Shown: positions 1-8,783 of the stretch, piece after piece
Layout: every line of letters begins with the position of its first letter
How positions within the stretch are numbered: the stretch's first letter is position 1
Origin: Bryopsis sp. KO-2023
Lineage: Eukaryota; Chlorophyta; Ulvophyceae; Bryopsidales; Bryopsidaceae
DNA: 64,000 bases
Assembly: GCA_030272585.1 (NCBI GenBank)
Contig: BSYQ01000002.1
Coordinates: forward strand, 1,302,001-1,366,000
Reading direction: 5' to 3'
Translations under genes and position numbers: made by a program
Notes under the pieces: model-generated
Told to the model about the DNA's origin: nothing
Databases searched by the model: none
Seen by the model: only the letters and a program-made list of their open reading frames with translations

Positions 1-1
1 C

Positions 2-622
2 TCTAGTGATCGAGATGAAGCGTGGCGTGACCTCCATAAACTCAAGCAGACTGGAACCGTGAAACAGTTTGTTAAAGAGTTTCAGCGGTTAGTCTTGAGG
101 ATACCAGACCTCGAAGAGGATCACCAGTATTTGCTCTTCGTGGATGGACTCAAGAGTGAAGTTCAGAAGTTAGTCGCTGCAACGGTACCTCGAGATGTCG
201 AGGCCGCCATCATATCCGCCGAACGATTGGAAGCCCTTGGAGTTGGAACACAAGGCCAAGGAGGGCAAACCAATCAGAAAAAGAAAGGAGTCTGGCGTGG
301 TGGAAGAAAGAAGAAAGGCCAGAATCAGGGTCAGCAGCAGCAGAACCCTACACCACCAGCCCAAGCACCACCACAAGCTGCCGCAGGAGTGCAACAGCAG
401 CAGCAACAGCAACAAGGACGAGGAGGAGGACGTGGTGGTGGTGGACGTGGACGCGGTGGTGGTAACCGTGGAAGAGGACAAGCCAATCAGGGAAGACAGA
501 ACCCCCAGGGGGGAGGGGGATATCATTGTTATCTTTGTGGAAAGAAGGGTCACCCTGTGAGGCAATGTCCTAGATTGGAGGAGGTGAAAAACCTCCCCGA
601 TGTAAAAAAAATGTTAAACTGA
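2..622 (+). CDS. gag: Ty3/gypsy-type Gag, 5' end outside the window
   Basis: Structural Gag of an LTR retrotransposon; it packages element RNA into cytoplasmic particles. The frame is open from base 2, so the N-terminus lies upstream. The first part carries the retrotransposon Gag signature (residues like WRDLHKL, then FVKEFQRLV and LLFVDGLK), the capsid-like helical region. A Gln-rich then Arg/Gly-rich tract follows, probably RNA-binding. A single CX2CX4HX4C zinc knuckle lies at 527-568. The frame stops at TGA 620-622, and pol overlaps it in the -1 frame. The GTG at 59 is not a likely start, because coding similarity continues upstream of it. Family assignment rests on the Gag motif order and on the adjoining chromovirus pol. 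Confidence 0.88.
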   Translation, partial: SSDRDEAWRDLHKLKQTGTVKQFVKEFQRLVLRIPDLEEDHQYLLFVDGLKSEVQKLVAATVPRDVEAAIISAERLEALGVGTQGQGGQTNQKKKGVWRGGRKKKGQNQGQQQQNPTPPAQAPPQAAAGVQQQQQQQQGRGGGRGGGGRGRGGGNRGRGQANQGRQNPQGGGGYHCYLCGKKGHPVRQCPRLEEVKNLPDVKKMLN

Positions 623-657
623 CTGCCAGGCAGGAAACTGCTTCGTCTGAGCCTGGC
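604..657 (+). promoter_or_regulatory. gag-pol -1 ribosomal frameshift signal
   Basis: Just before the gag stop there are two slippery heptamers in gag phase: A AAA AAA (604-610) and G TTA AAC (613-619). The second directly abuts the TGA at 620. Five bases later a perfect 7-bp stem begins (GCCAGGC 625-631 with GCCTGGC 651-657, 19-nt loop). The pol frame is -1 relative to gag and is open from 574, so a slip at either heptamer enters pol. GUUAAAC is an established slippery heptamer (equine arteritis virus). I favour it because its 5-nt spacer is in the usual range, whereas the A-run would have 14. Confidence 0.75.
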
Positions 658-3600
658 CGACGCAAACGTCGTAAGCGAAACAGAGTTCGTAGGCGGCGTA
701 GGAAGCATAGATCAAAAGTAGGTGCCTCGAAAAAGGTTAAAAGTACTCACAGCGGAAAACCTGAGGAGCGGACTAGTACACCGCGTGAAGAGAGAACAGA
801 GACACTCTCCACATCTACCCAATCGGCACATGACAACTGCGATTGGAAAAATGAACAGAAGGAAAGCACACCGGATGAGATGGACGCGCCTCATGCGTCA
901 TCTGCATCTCTTCCCTCTGTTAGTGAATCTGTGGGCTCATTGGAGTCGCAGAGTAGTCTACAGGAGTCCCTGCCTGCAGACGTAGACGATAGTGGGTCAG
1001 AAACAACCCAACGGTCTACCACAGAGCGAGTTAATGTGTCAGAAGTTCGATCAACTTCGTCAACCAAGGGTGACACATGCCCTCTGTTAAAAATTCAAGA
1101 AGTGCCTGTGAGAGGGTACGAAGTAAAAGCACGGATCAAGACCACGGACCTTTATGCATTCATTGATTGTGGAAGTACCGCAAACTATATCAATGATAAG
1201 GTAGCGCGTGATCTCGGGTTGTCGATTACACCAAGCTCCAAGAGAGCAATGTTGGCAAACGGAGATATTAAAGAACTGGCTGGCAGCTGTAACAACCTCC
1301 GAGTAAAGATAGGAGGGCTGAAGTGCAAAATGAAAGCGGATCTGTTCCCAGACCTTGGTTATGACCTAATATTGGGCATGCCTTGGTTGCAGAAAGAAAA
1401 CCCCCGCATAGACTTTCAGCAAAATGAGATTTCAGTTTGCAAAAACAGCCAAGTGTTTCATCTCCCGCTGCGTCATCCAACCCAAGAGAGTATTGAACCT
1501 GAACGAAAAGTACAGTCGATACTGCAAGAAGTGCCAGTGACTGAGTGTTCAGCTAAGAGAATGATGCGTCATCTCAAAACAGAGACAGCATTCATGGTTG
1601 TAGTGCAAGAGTCTGAAGAGAAAGCTTTAGGCCAACATGAATTGCCTGACGCAATAGAGCGAACACAGCCATTCAACACTGAGGATGAGATTGGTAAACT
1701 TATTCGTTCAGACACCCCTGCCGAAATTAAAAAGGTGGTAGAAACACACCGTGGTGTGTTCCCTCGTGATTTACCCCCAGGGATCCCTCCGAAGAGAAAA
1801 GGTCATGAGTTTAAGATAGACCTGGAGGATCCAACACCTATCCATCGTCCAATATACAAGCTTTCACCAGCAGAGCTGGATGAAGTGAAAGCACAAGTGG
1901 ACTACCTTCTGGAACAGAAGAAAATCAAACCATCCGAGTCCCCTTGGGGCGCGCCAATCCTATTTGTACCGAAAAAGGATGGAGGCTTAAGGATGTGTGT
2001 GGATTACAGGTGGATCAATAAGGTGACGGTGAAAAACCGGTATCCTTTACCCCTGCCAGAAGAATTGATGGATAGAGTGTTCAAAGCCAAAGTGTTCTCA
2101 AAGTTAGATCTGCGATCAGGCTACTGGCAATTTCCAGTAAGGCCATCTGATACAGATAAAACAGCGTTCCGCACGAGATACGGTCACTTTGAGTTTTTGG
2201 TAGCGCCTTTTGGGCTAACCAATTGCCCAGCGCAATTCCAAACTCTAGTGCAAGACCTACTCGCAGAGTTTTTAGATGATTTTGTTGTTGTCTTTATCGA
2301 TGACATACTCATCTTCTCTGAAAACATGGAACAGCATGCCGAACACTTAGAGAAAGTCCTGTCGCGACTAGCAGAATATCAGCTTTTTGCTAAGGCAAGT
2401 AAAAGTGAGCTGGCTGTCGCAACAGTAGACTATCTTGGCTACCGCATTAGCGGAAGTGGGTTAAAACCACAGGAACAAAAAGTGAAGGCAGTGAAGGAGT
2501 GGAAGGAACTACAGAGTGTTAGCGATGTACGTAGTTTCCTTGGAATGGTTTCATACTACAGGAAATTCATTCCCCAGTTTGCACATGTTGCTGGACCACT
2601 CCATGACTTAGTGAAAAAAGACCATCCCTGGAGATGGGGACAGGTTGAGCGTGGCGCATTCAATGAACTGAAAAAGCGTTTAAGTCAAGCTCCCGTCCTT
2701 ATTTTTCCAGATGCGTCACTGCCTTACACTGTGATCACTGATGCGTCGAATGAGGCCATCGGTGCCGTGTTAACACAGGATCACGGAGAGGGGCTACAGC
2801 CAATAGCTTACCTCTCACGTAGATTCAAGCCTGCCGAGCTTAACTATGCACCATACGACAAAGAGTTGTGTGCAATATGTTATGCGATGGTGCAGTGGAG
2901 ACATTATCTAGAAGGTTGTGCGGGTGGAGTAACAGTGTTCACTGACCACCAACCTCTGACACATATTCTGTCGCAGAGGAACCTTTCTAGAACCCAAGCA
3001 AGATGGCTTGAGGCGGGGTACCTGACTTCGATCAACCCCAAGATCTCCTATATCAAAGGCAAGGCTAATGTGTTAGCAGATGCTCTCTCCCGCAGTGTTC
3101 CTAAGCCCGTGGAAACTGCGATGAACATTTCCACTTGGCAAGTGCATCAAGCAAGCCAAGATGAGTGGAAACAAGCCCTCCAAGCTGATAACTCCTTGGT
3201 GAAGATATTGCGGAAGCTTGAGAGTGGCGAGGAAGTTGAGGGATATTTCCTCAGAGAGGGAATACTCTGGACGGTCCCAAAGAGAGGATTAGTCGAGAAA
3301 GTGGTGGTTCCTAAAGGCCAGCGCAATAAGATTATGAAGGAGTGCCATGAGACACCTTCAGCAGGCCATACAGGACCAGCGCGAACAGGAGAAATCCTAG
3401 CGCGGCGATATTGGTGGAAGGGGTGGATGAATGAGTTGAAGGCATTTGTGCGCGAATGCCCTGTGTGCCAACAAATAAAGGCTGACACACAGAAGCCTAT
3501 GGGCTTACTTCAACCCCTGCCAATACCTGAGCGGAAGTGGGAGCAGATTACCACTGACTTGGTGACAGATCTACCAGCATCTAATGGGTTTACTGCTGTA

Positions 3601-4620
3601 GCTGTCTTTGTCGATAGACTTACCAAGTTTGTGCATTTCGCCCCATGTACTAAAGAGCTTACCGCTGCAGGATACGCCCAACTTTTTATCGAACATGTTT
3701 ACCGCAACCATGGCCTACCTAAAGTGATTGTGTCTGATAGAGACCCTCGCTTTACCAGCAAGTTCTGGCAGACGCTTTTTAAAGCTCTGGGTACAGAGAT
3801 TCGTATGAGTACAGCTTACCACCCTCAGACAGATGGGCAGAGTGAGGTTACCATACGTACTCTGGAAAATTTCTTAAGGCCATATGCTGAGAGGTATCCC
3901 CATAAGTGGGTTGAGTATTTACCTACAGCAGAGTTTGCAGCAAACAATGCAGTGAATGCGAGTACAGGGTTCGCACCTGCATACTTGATGTATGGGTACC
4001 ATCCAGAAACACCAAACATTGGTGGGACGGCAACGCAATTTCAAGTGGAAGCAGTTAAGACTATGGTAGCACGGATGGCACAGGACTTAGATACCGCAAA
4101 AGCATATTACTCTAGAGCACAACACAGAATGTGTGTGAGTGCAAACAAGAAGAGGAAAGATATTGCTTTTGAGAAAGGGGATAAAGTCCTGATAAAAAGC
4201 CGTTTTATTCCGTTGGCTGCTTTGAACAAAGTGAGTCCCAAACTGCGCCGTCGATTTGTGGGTCCCTTTGAAATTGTGGAGAAAATATCAAAGGTGGCTT
4301 ACAGAGTTCAACTTCCGGAAACATGGCTCATTCACCCAGTGTTTCATGTTTCTAAGTTCAAGCGTTATCACGCCTCGAGTGATAACAGCAGGCAGATACA
4401 ACCTCCAGAAGGAGAGTTGATTGGTAGCGAAGTAGAGTATGAGGTCGAAAATATCCTAAGGGCTAGAGGTAAACGCAATCGTGAATACCTAGTGCTGTGG
4501 AAAGGATACGATCTACTTGACGCTACTTGGGAACCTGAAGCTAATCTGGTTAACGCACCAGATATACTTCGCGCATTTAAAGAGAAAGAAAGAAAAGAGT
4601 TGCAGAAAGGAGGAGAATAG
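619..4620 (+). CDS. pol: Chromovirus Pol: protease, RT, RNase H, integrase, chromodomain
   Basis: Intact polyprotein that copies element RNA into DNA and integrates it. The start given is the first pol codon after a -1 slip; the frame has no stop from 574, and the first ATG is 880. The linker is basic and Ser/Thr-rich. Protease: the active site at 1165 reads DCG instead of the usual D-T/S-G. RT: first catalytic Asp in KLDLRSGYWQ (2107) and FIDD at 2293-2304. RNase H: DAS at 2740 and TDHQ at 2941. Integrase: HHCC zinc motif (His 3346 and 3367, Cys 3457 and 3466) and a D,D35E triad (3556, 3736, 3844). A GPF module (about 4258) and a C-terminal chromodomain (about 4432-4578) follow. The chromodomain keeps Tyr 4438, Trp 4498 and Tyr 4507, the HP1-type methyl-lysine cage, so targeting to H3K9-methylated chromatin is inferred. 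No inactivating break is visible. Confidence 0.95.
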   Translation: MTARQETASSEPGRRKRRKRNRVRRRRRKHRSKVGASKKVKSTHSGKPEERTSTPREERTETLSTSTQSAHDNCDWKNEQKESTPDEMDAPHASSASLPSVSESVGSLESQSSLQESLPADVDDSGSETTQRSTTERVNVSEVRSTSSTKGDTCPLLKIQEVPVRGYEVKARIKTTDLYAFIDCGSTANYINDKVARDLGLSITPSSKRAMLANGDIKELAGSCNNLRVKIGGLKCKMKADLFPDLGYDLILGMPWLQKENPRIDFQQNEISVCKNSQVFHLPLRHPTQESIEPERKVQSILQEVPVTECSAKRMMRHLKTETAFMVVVQESEEKALGQHELPDAIERTQPFNTEDEIGKLIRSDTPAEIKKVVETHRGVFPRDLPPGIPPKRKGHEFKIDLEDPTPIHRPIYKLSPAELDEVKAQVDYLLEQKKIKPSESPWGAPILFVPKKDGGLRMCVDYRWINKVTVKNRYPLPLPEELMDRVFKAKVFSKLDLRSGYWQFPVRPSDTDKTAFRTRYGHFEFLVAPFGLTNCPAQFQTLVQDLLAEFLDDFVVVFIDDILIFSENMEQHAEHLEKVLSRLAEYQLFAKASKSELAVATVDYLGYRISGSGLKPQEQKVKAVKEWKELQSVSDVRSFLGMVSYYRKFIPQFAHVAGPLHDLVKKDHPWRWGQVERGAFNELKKRLSQAPVLIFPDASLPYTVITDASNEAIGAVLTQDHGEGLQPIAYLSRRFKPAELNYAPYDKELCAICYAMVQWRHYLEGCAGGVTVFTDHQPLTHILSQRNLSRTQARWLEAGYLTSINPKISYIKGKANVLADALSRSVPKPVETAMNISTWQVHQASQDEWKQALQADNSLVKILRKLESGEEVEGYFLREGILWTVPKRGLVEKVVVPKGQRNKIMKECHETPSAGHTGPARTGEILARRYWWKGWMNELKAFVRECPVCQQIKADTQKPMGLLQPLPIPERKWEQITTDLVTDLPASNGFTAVAVFVDRLTKFVHFAPCTKELTAAGYAQLFIEHVYRNHGLPKVIVSDRDPRFTSKFWQTLFKALGTEIRMSTAYHPQTDGQSEVTIRTLENFLRPYAERYPHKWVEYLPTAEFAANNAVNASTGFAPAYLMYGYHPETPNIGGTATQFQVEAVKTMVARMAQDLDTAKAYYSRAQHRMCVSANKKRKDIAFEKGDKVLIKSRFIPLAALNKVSPKLRRRFVGPFEIVEKISKVAYRVQLPETWLIHPVFHVSKFKRYHASSDNSRQIQPPEGELIGSEVEYEVENILRARGKRNREYLVLWKGYDLLDATWEPEANLVNAPDILRAFKEKERKELQKGGE

Positions 4621-5072
4621 GGAAACAGAGTGTTTGATGGCTAAGGTGGAACTCCTTATAGCAAGGGGGCGCGAAAAAGGATACCTTAGAAAAACTCTGT
4701 CGACTTCCAAACCAACTCTTTAACTTTAATGCGTTAGGTGCCTAAGTTATTTGGCTGGCGCAGTAAGTGTAGCTTCAGTAGTACTTTAGAAACCGGGCAA
4801 ACGATGTCACATTCGAGATAGTGTGGTTGTTCCGAGAAAACCCCTATCAAGTGACGTGTTGAGGTGGTCTTGACGAGACTCCAACCGAGCGAAACGTTGG
4901 TGTCTCACCCCAATAACTCAACGAGGAAAGTGTACGAGTCACCCAGCCTTATAAGCGCAGCCCTCGAACCATTTTGCCCTAGTGTTTGTGTAAACGGAGC
5001 GAGCTCCTGAGTAAAAAAAAAGAGTCTAAAGACGCACAAACCGTTGTTATTTCTTTCTTTCCGACAAACATA
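4621..5072 (+). other. Spacer between pol and ORF3, possible internal promoter
   Basis: There is no convincing reading frame here. A purine-rich stretch spans the pol stop (about 4603-4624) and could be a polypurine tract. TTATAAG at 4949-4955 lies about 120 bases before the ORF3 ATG and could be a TATA box for separate transcription. I considered that 4629 onward is an LTR and ORF3 a separate element. I saw no CA-PBS boundary before ORF3, and the related copy near 54 kb links ORF3 to the LTR at 7083. Confidence 0.4.
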
Positions 5073-6887
5073 ATGGCTGCCGACACACCCGCCGCAATTA
5101 TTGCGAGGTTGGAAGCGGAGGTAGCTCAAAAAGAAGAGGAGCTGCAGCACTTTACGTCAACCGCAGAGGAAGTGCTGCAGAACAATGAGGCCTTAACCCG
5201 GCAGCTCTCAGAGTTGAGTGACCGGACGAAAGCAGCTGAGGCTGCGAAGGAGGCAGCGGAGAAAGCCAAGGATAAGGCGGAGGCGGAAAAGAAAGAAGCG
5301 GAGGACAAGACTAAGGTCTTGGAAGAAAAATTGGAAGCCATGAAGCTGAAGAAGCAGCGGTTCCAATCTCACATGATGGCTAACCATCGTGAGAATGACC
5401 TCCGCAAGCAAGCTCTCGGGGGAATGGTGGATCGATTTACCGCGGTAGAGGAAACGCTGCAGCGAGCTGTAGCAACCGCGTGGAGTGCAGCAGCCAACAA
5501 CCTTAAAAAGGAATTGGCAGAACAAGAGCTGCAGATCGATTTGCTGGGAGAGTCCCTCAGAGACGGCTCTGAAAAACTTCAAGTGCAGAGCGAAACAACG
5601 GACAAGATGCTGCGTTTGAACCCGGCGGTGCTAGCACCACGGGTACGCGAAGAACTGGATCGCCAAGTCCAAGTTCTGTTGTCAAACGCAACACTTGATC
5701 TGGAACCGTCCAAGGACGATGATGCGGGAGGCTCAAGCAAGGGCAAGGGGAAAGGGAAAAACAAACGCCCAAGCTCGCCGTGTAGGGATGAAGATCCACA
5801 CGGAAAGAGAAGGCGAGAGGACGGTGACGATGAAGGTGGTGAGCCACCGAGGGATCGTATGCCTGGAGATGCAGCAAGAGCCAACTTGTTACTCAAGTTA
5901 AAGGCTGCCGCATTAAAGACTCCAGCACCCTCACAACCAGCACCAACAGTTCAGACTCCCGGAGATGAGGCTACCGCAATAGCACCGGGGGAGGACTTAT
6001 TCGACATGAGAGAGGAGGAGCTTTTGGACTTGGATTTTAACGAAGAAATTGACTTCGGCAGTCCACCTCCTAGGCTCGAAGGTCCTAGTTCTGAACTGGA
6101 GGACGGGGAAATAAGGAATGATGAAGGGCCAAGCCAGGTGACAGAGGTTCAGCGTGCGGTCCATCCACCGTTGGAGTTAGCTCCAACAGAAGCAGCACTT
6201 CGGGCTTTCCGAGAAAAGGTTAAGCTCAGAAGACTAAAGGCGGCTGCTCAAGACAAAGTGGATGCTGCACCTAGCGAAGTGAACCTGTCACGGGAGGATA
6301 TCGAGGAGGCTTGCAACCCCATCACTGCGTCAGAGAAATGGCCGAAGGTCCAATATACTAACCCCAGGGACCGAGCCTTGCAAAATTACCGCGGCAACCG
6401 GCACTTTCACGAGTTGCCCATGTGCATTTGGTGCGGGAGAAGCCCAATGCAAGCAAGTGCTCAGCGGCTGACGCAGAAGAAGTATTCCGTCCTTCCTTGT
6501 GGGTATCACCTCGTGTGTGATGCTCATTGGTTGGCATACTCGATGCTGGGGCGCATCGTCACGGCGGTCCAAAAAGTCGCGGAAGTGGACAACAAGTCCA
6601 TCGCCACCGTCTCCCCATTCTCTCTACCTGCCCATATGTTGAAGCTGACACGCTCGACGTTCGAAGAAATCCCTTCGTTCCCGGCTGAGCACGAGAAGTT
6701 GCCACACTGCAACATGTGTGTGAAGCGGCAGCTCAAGGTGTCCGGCATTACAAGGGATCTGCCATTCCTTAAGTCCAAGAGGGTGGCTGCCGCATTTGAT
6801 CCCTGTGTCCGGTATCGTGCAGTGCAGCAAGCGCATGCGCAGGAGCAGCGTGCTAATCAGCAAGCGCAAGCGCCGGAACAGCGTTAA
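5073..6887 (+). CDS. ORF3: coiled-coil protein with C-terminal RING-like Cys/His domain
   Basis: Intact 604-aa frame downstream of pol, not recognised as a known family. The start is ATG 5073 with A at -3 and G at +4; the frame also extends upstream without an ATG. Residues about 5-115 are Glu/Lys/Ala-rich with heptads (coiled coil). The middle is acidic, with a Lys/Gly run and a KRPSS...GKRRRED stretch that looks like a nuclear localisation signal. The C-terminus has eight potential zinc ligands: CIWC (6423-6434), C-x2-H-x2-C-x2-H (6498-6527) and CNMC (6708-6719) followed by VKR. The order C-C-C-H-C-H-C-C resembles a RING cross-brace with His at ligand 6 and an unusually long (about 61-residue) last loop. 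A role in ubiquitin transfer or nucleic-acid binding is inference. Homologous domains occur at 18362-18892 (-) and 54474-54832 (+). Confidence 0.8.
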   Translation: MAADTPAAIIARLEAEVAQKEEELQHFTSTAEEVLQNNEALTRQLSELSDRTKAAEAAKEAAEKAKDKAEAEKKEAEDKTKVLEEKLEAMKLKKQRFQSHMMANHRENDLRKQALGGMVDRFTAVEETLQRAVATAWSAAANNLKKELAEQELQIDLLGESLRDGSEKLQVQSETTDKMLRLNPAVLAPRVREELDRQVQVLLSNATLDLEPSKDDDAGGSSKGKGKGKNKRPSSPCRDEDPHGKRRREDGDDEGGEPPRDRMPGDAARANLLLKLKAAALKTPAPSQPAPTVQTPGDEATAIAPGEDLFDMREEELLDLDFNEEIDFGSPPPRLEGPSSELEDGEIRNDEGPSQVTEVQRAVHPPLELAPTEAALRAFREKVKLRRLKAAAQDKVDAAPSEVNLSREDIEEACNPITASEKWPKVQYTNPRDRALQNYRGNRHFHELPMCIWCGRSPMQASAQRLTQKKYSVLPCGYHLVCDAHWLAYSMLGRIVTAVQKVAEVDNKSIATVSPFSLPAHMLKLTRSTFEEIPSFPAEHEKLPHCNMCVKRQLKVSGITRDLPFLKSKRVAAAFDPCVRYRAVQQAHAQEQRANQQAQAPEQR

Positions 6888-7082
6888 GGAGGAGGGAAAA
6901 GGAGTTATCGTCGACCAAGTGTGTGCGTGCAGCAGCTGTCAGAGACGTCAGAGCAAGAGACAGGTCCAAGACAGTTGGGTGTGGGTATGGGAGTGGGTGA
7001 GTTTTGTGTTTGTGTTTTTGTGTTTTTGTTTTTCTTTGTGTTTTGGTGTGCGTGGGCGCCCACTTTTTGCGGGGGGGGCGTA
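6888..7082 (+). other. 3' untranslated region and G tract before the LTR
   Basis: Non-coding G/T-rich sequence between the ORF3 stop and the probable 3' LTR. It ends in a G-rich run (about 7068-7078) immediately before TGTTAGTC at 7083, where a plus-strand primer polypurine tract would be expected. Confidence 0.45.
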
Positions 7083-7502
7083 TGTTAGTCTTTTAGCGCT
7101 ATACGAGGTAGTTTGGGATAGAGCCGAGGGTGGCTGACGCATGTGGGTTCGCGAGTAAGACAGATTAGACCCAGAGTTTGGGGCATGCGTCAGCGTACTA
7201 CACTTAGGGGTACTTAAGAGGCCCACTCGTTGTTTTGACATTCACTTTACTTTGTAAGAACTCGGGATTCGTGGGATTGGTGTGTTCCCGCTTGTGTGTG
7301 TGTTTGTGTGTGTGTGTGTTAAGTGTTTGCCTGACGCAATCACTTCCCAACCCAAGTGCTCTAGTAGCGTTCACAACCGCGCTAGCTAGAGAGTTGTCTA
7401 AACCAACAAACCCCACAAGTATACTTGCGTTAGCCAGCAAGTTATCACGAATCCAATCAACACAGCCGACCACTATTGCGTCACCCACAAGCTTCACTAT
7501 CA
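7083..7502 (+). mobile_element. Probable 3' LTR of the chromovirus
   Basis: About 420 bp, beginning TGTTAGTC and ending ACTATCA. It aligns by eye over nearly its whole length with 53551-54312, where the same 3' end is followed by a primer-binding site. That identifies the sequence as an LTR and fixes its right end at 7502. A TATA-like TACTTAAG (7211-7218; TATTTAAG in the other copy) is followed by TTGTTTTGACATTC, the probable U3/R start region. It contains a (TG)n microsatellite at about 7290-7320. The left boundary is less certain than the right. Confidence 0.7.
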
Positions 7503-8579
7503 GAAAAAGTGAGAGACAATCTTCGAAAGCTAAAAGCTGCATCTACATCACTAACATCCACTCATCTTTTCTCATGACTGATCTCAAGAATGTACCTATC
7601 CCTGAATCTTGCTTTGGGGGTTCTATTCATCTAGTCTAATCTATCCTTGAGGCTCCTAAACCTTTTAAGCCTTTCTTAATCTTCGAGAAAATAAGAAAAG
7701 ATATGGGGCATATGTTCTTGGATATTCGAGGTGCTTTTGCTCATGTGTCGCTTCCTGGGCCTTTTAAGGGTAGACATAAGCAAGAGATCGAACCTCTTCT
7801 TGTTTTTCTTTCTGTGAGTATTTCAAGAATTTCTGAGATGTGTGCCCATCCCATCTTCTCTTAGGGAATATGATCAAATTGAGGCTATTGGGTTATTTAG
7901 TTCTTTGTTTTCGCCGATTTCTTCCCGAGAAACATAAGAAGCATCAAAGAGAGACGTTGCTTATCGATCCTAGTTGACCGGAAGGCACTCTTTTCAACCT
8001 ATCCATTTATTTTTCTGCTTTTTAATTTTACACTAACGGGGTGCTTAAAAAACTGTTCATGGGTTCATCGAAGAGGGCACGTTGCGTGAATGAGAGAGAA
8101 TCTCTCGCAGAATAGGGCCGCCCTAAGTGAGTTGCTGGAAACGTTGGTGTTAAGAAGTCGGACGACAATTTCCTGTTCAAGCAAGAACTGGGAGTTCACA
8201 AGCTCAAAGGCGCATGTGGCTCTCTGTGGACACGAGGAAACGACGAACGAGACTGTGACCGTCGGCACTGTGGATCCGACTATAGATCAACAAAGAGCGA
8301 CAGCACCAACAAGGGGTCGTAATGGAGCACAGGAAGTGCCAATGACGACAAAGAAAAGAGGTGGTGCTGCGCACCGCACATAAGTGTTGATGGCGATGGA
8401 AAGGCTGTGCTGCAACCGACGGAAGTGTCGATGGCGAGGGGGAGGTCGTGCTGGAAAGAGAAGAAGTGTTAAGGCCGACCAACGACAGATCCTGTTGCAA
8501 AGACAGGAAGTGCCAATGGCCACCAACGACGAACAGCGTGTTCCTTAGACTGGGGCTGCTTACGAGAATGCTGTGCGAC
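7503..8579. other. Intergenic, dispersed repeat and degenerate G-rich repeat
   Basis: No gene is visible. It holds the dispersed repeat at 7731-8068. From about 8290 there is a degenerate minisatellite-like stretch with recurring GGAAGTG(T/C)C(A/G)ATGG-type motifs, which the MITE at 8580 interrupts. Confidence 0.4.
7731..8068 (+). repeat. Dispersed repeat A, copy 1
   Basis: Aligns along its whole length with 32713-33062 on the same strand. Shared blocks include GTGCTTTTGCTCATGTGTCG, GGCCTTTTAAGGGTAGACAT and the tail CACTAACG(G/A)GGTGCTTAA. It has no intact reading frame, although one frame reads in a protein-like way (GAFAHVSLPGPFKGRHKQEI) before stops. Probably an old transposon fragment of unknown family. 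Confidence 0.75.
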
Positions 8580-8775
8580 CATAGGCGCAGCCAAGGGGGG
8601 GCCTGGGGGGGCCTGGCCCCCCTTAACAAATTTCTGGCCCCCCCAAAAAAGCTAGCAAGAAAAGAAAAAAAATTCCTGTTCAACAGATTTTCTACTGCAC
8701 GTTACAAAGATTCAAAGTGGCCCCCCCCAAGAATATATCGGCCCCCCCTTCCCCGAAATCCTGGTTGCGCTTATG
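8580..8775. mobile_element. hAT-like MITE, 196 bp, 8-bp TSD
   Basis: Imperfect terminal inverted repeats (CATAGGCGCAGCCA at the left; the right end reads TGGTTGCGCTTATG) are flanked by a perfect 8-bp duplication TGTGCGAC (8572-8579 and 8776-8783). The inside is G-runs and C-runs with no coding capacity. An 8-bp target duplication is typical of hAT elements; P and Zisupton also make 8 bp. Non-autonomous. Confidence 0.85.
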
Positions 8776-8783
8776 TGTGCGAC

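Noticed and set aside
170-565. Minus-strand and +2-frame open frames inside gag (Ser/Leu-rich or Lys/Glu-rich)
   Set aside because: They arise from the Gln/Gly/Arg low-complexity part of gag read in other frames; only the gag frame has a zinc knuckle and Gag motifs.
4629-5072. An LTR separating pol from ORF3
   Set aside because: No TG...CA unit with a following PBS was found, and the copy at 54 kb places ORF3 with the LTR family at 7083.
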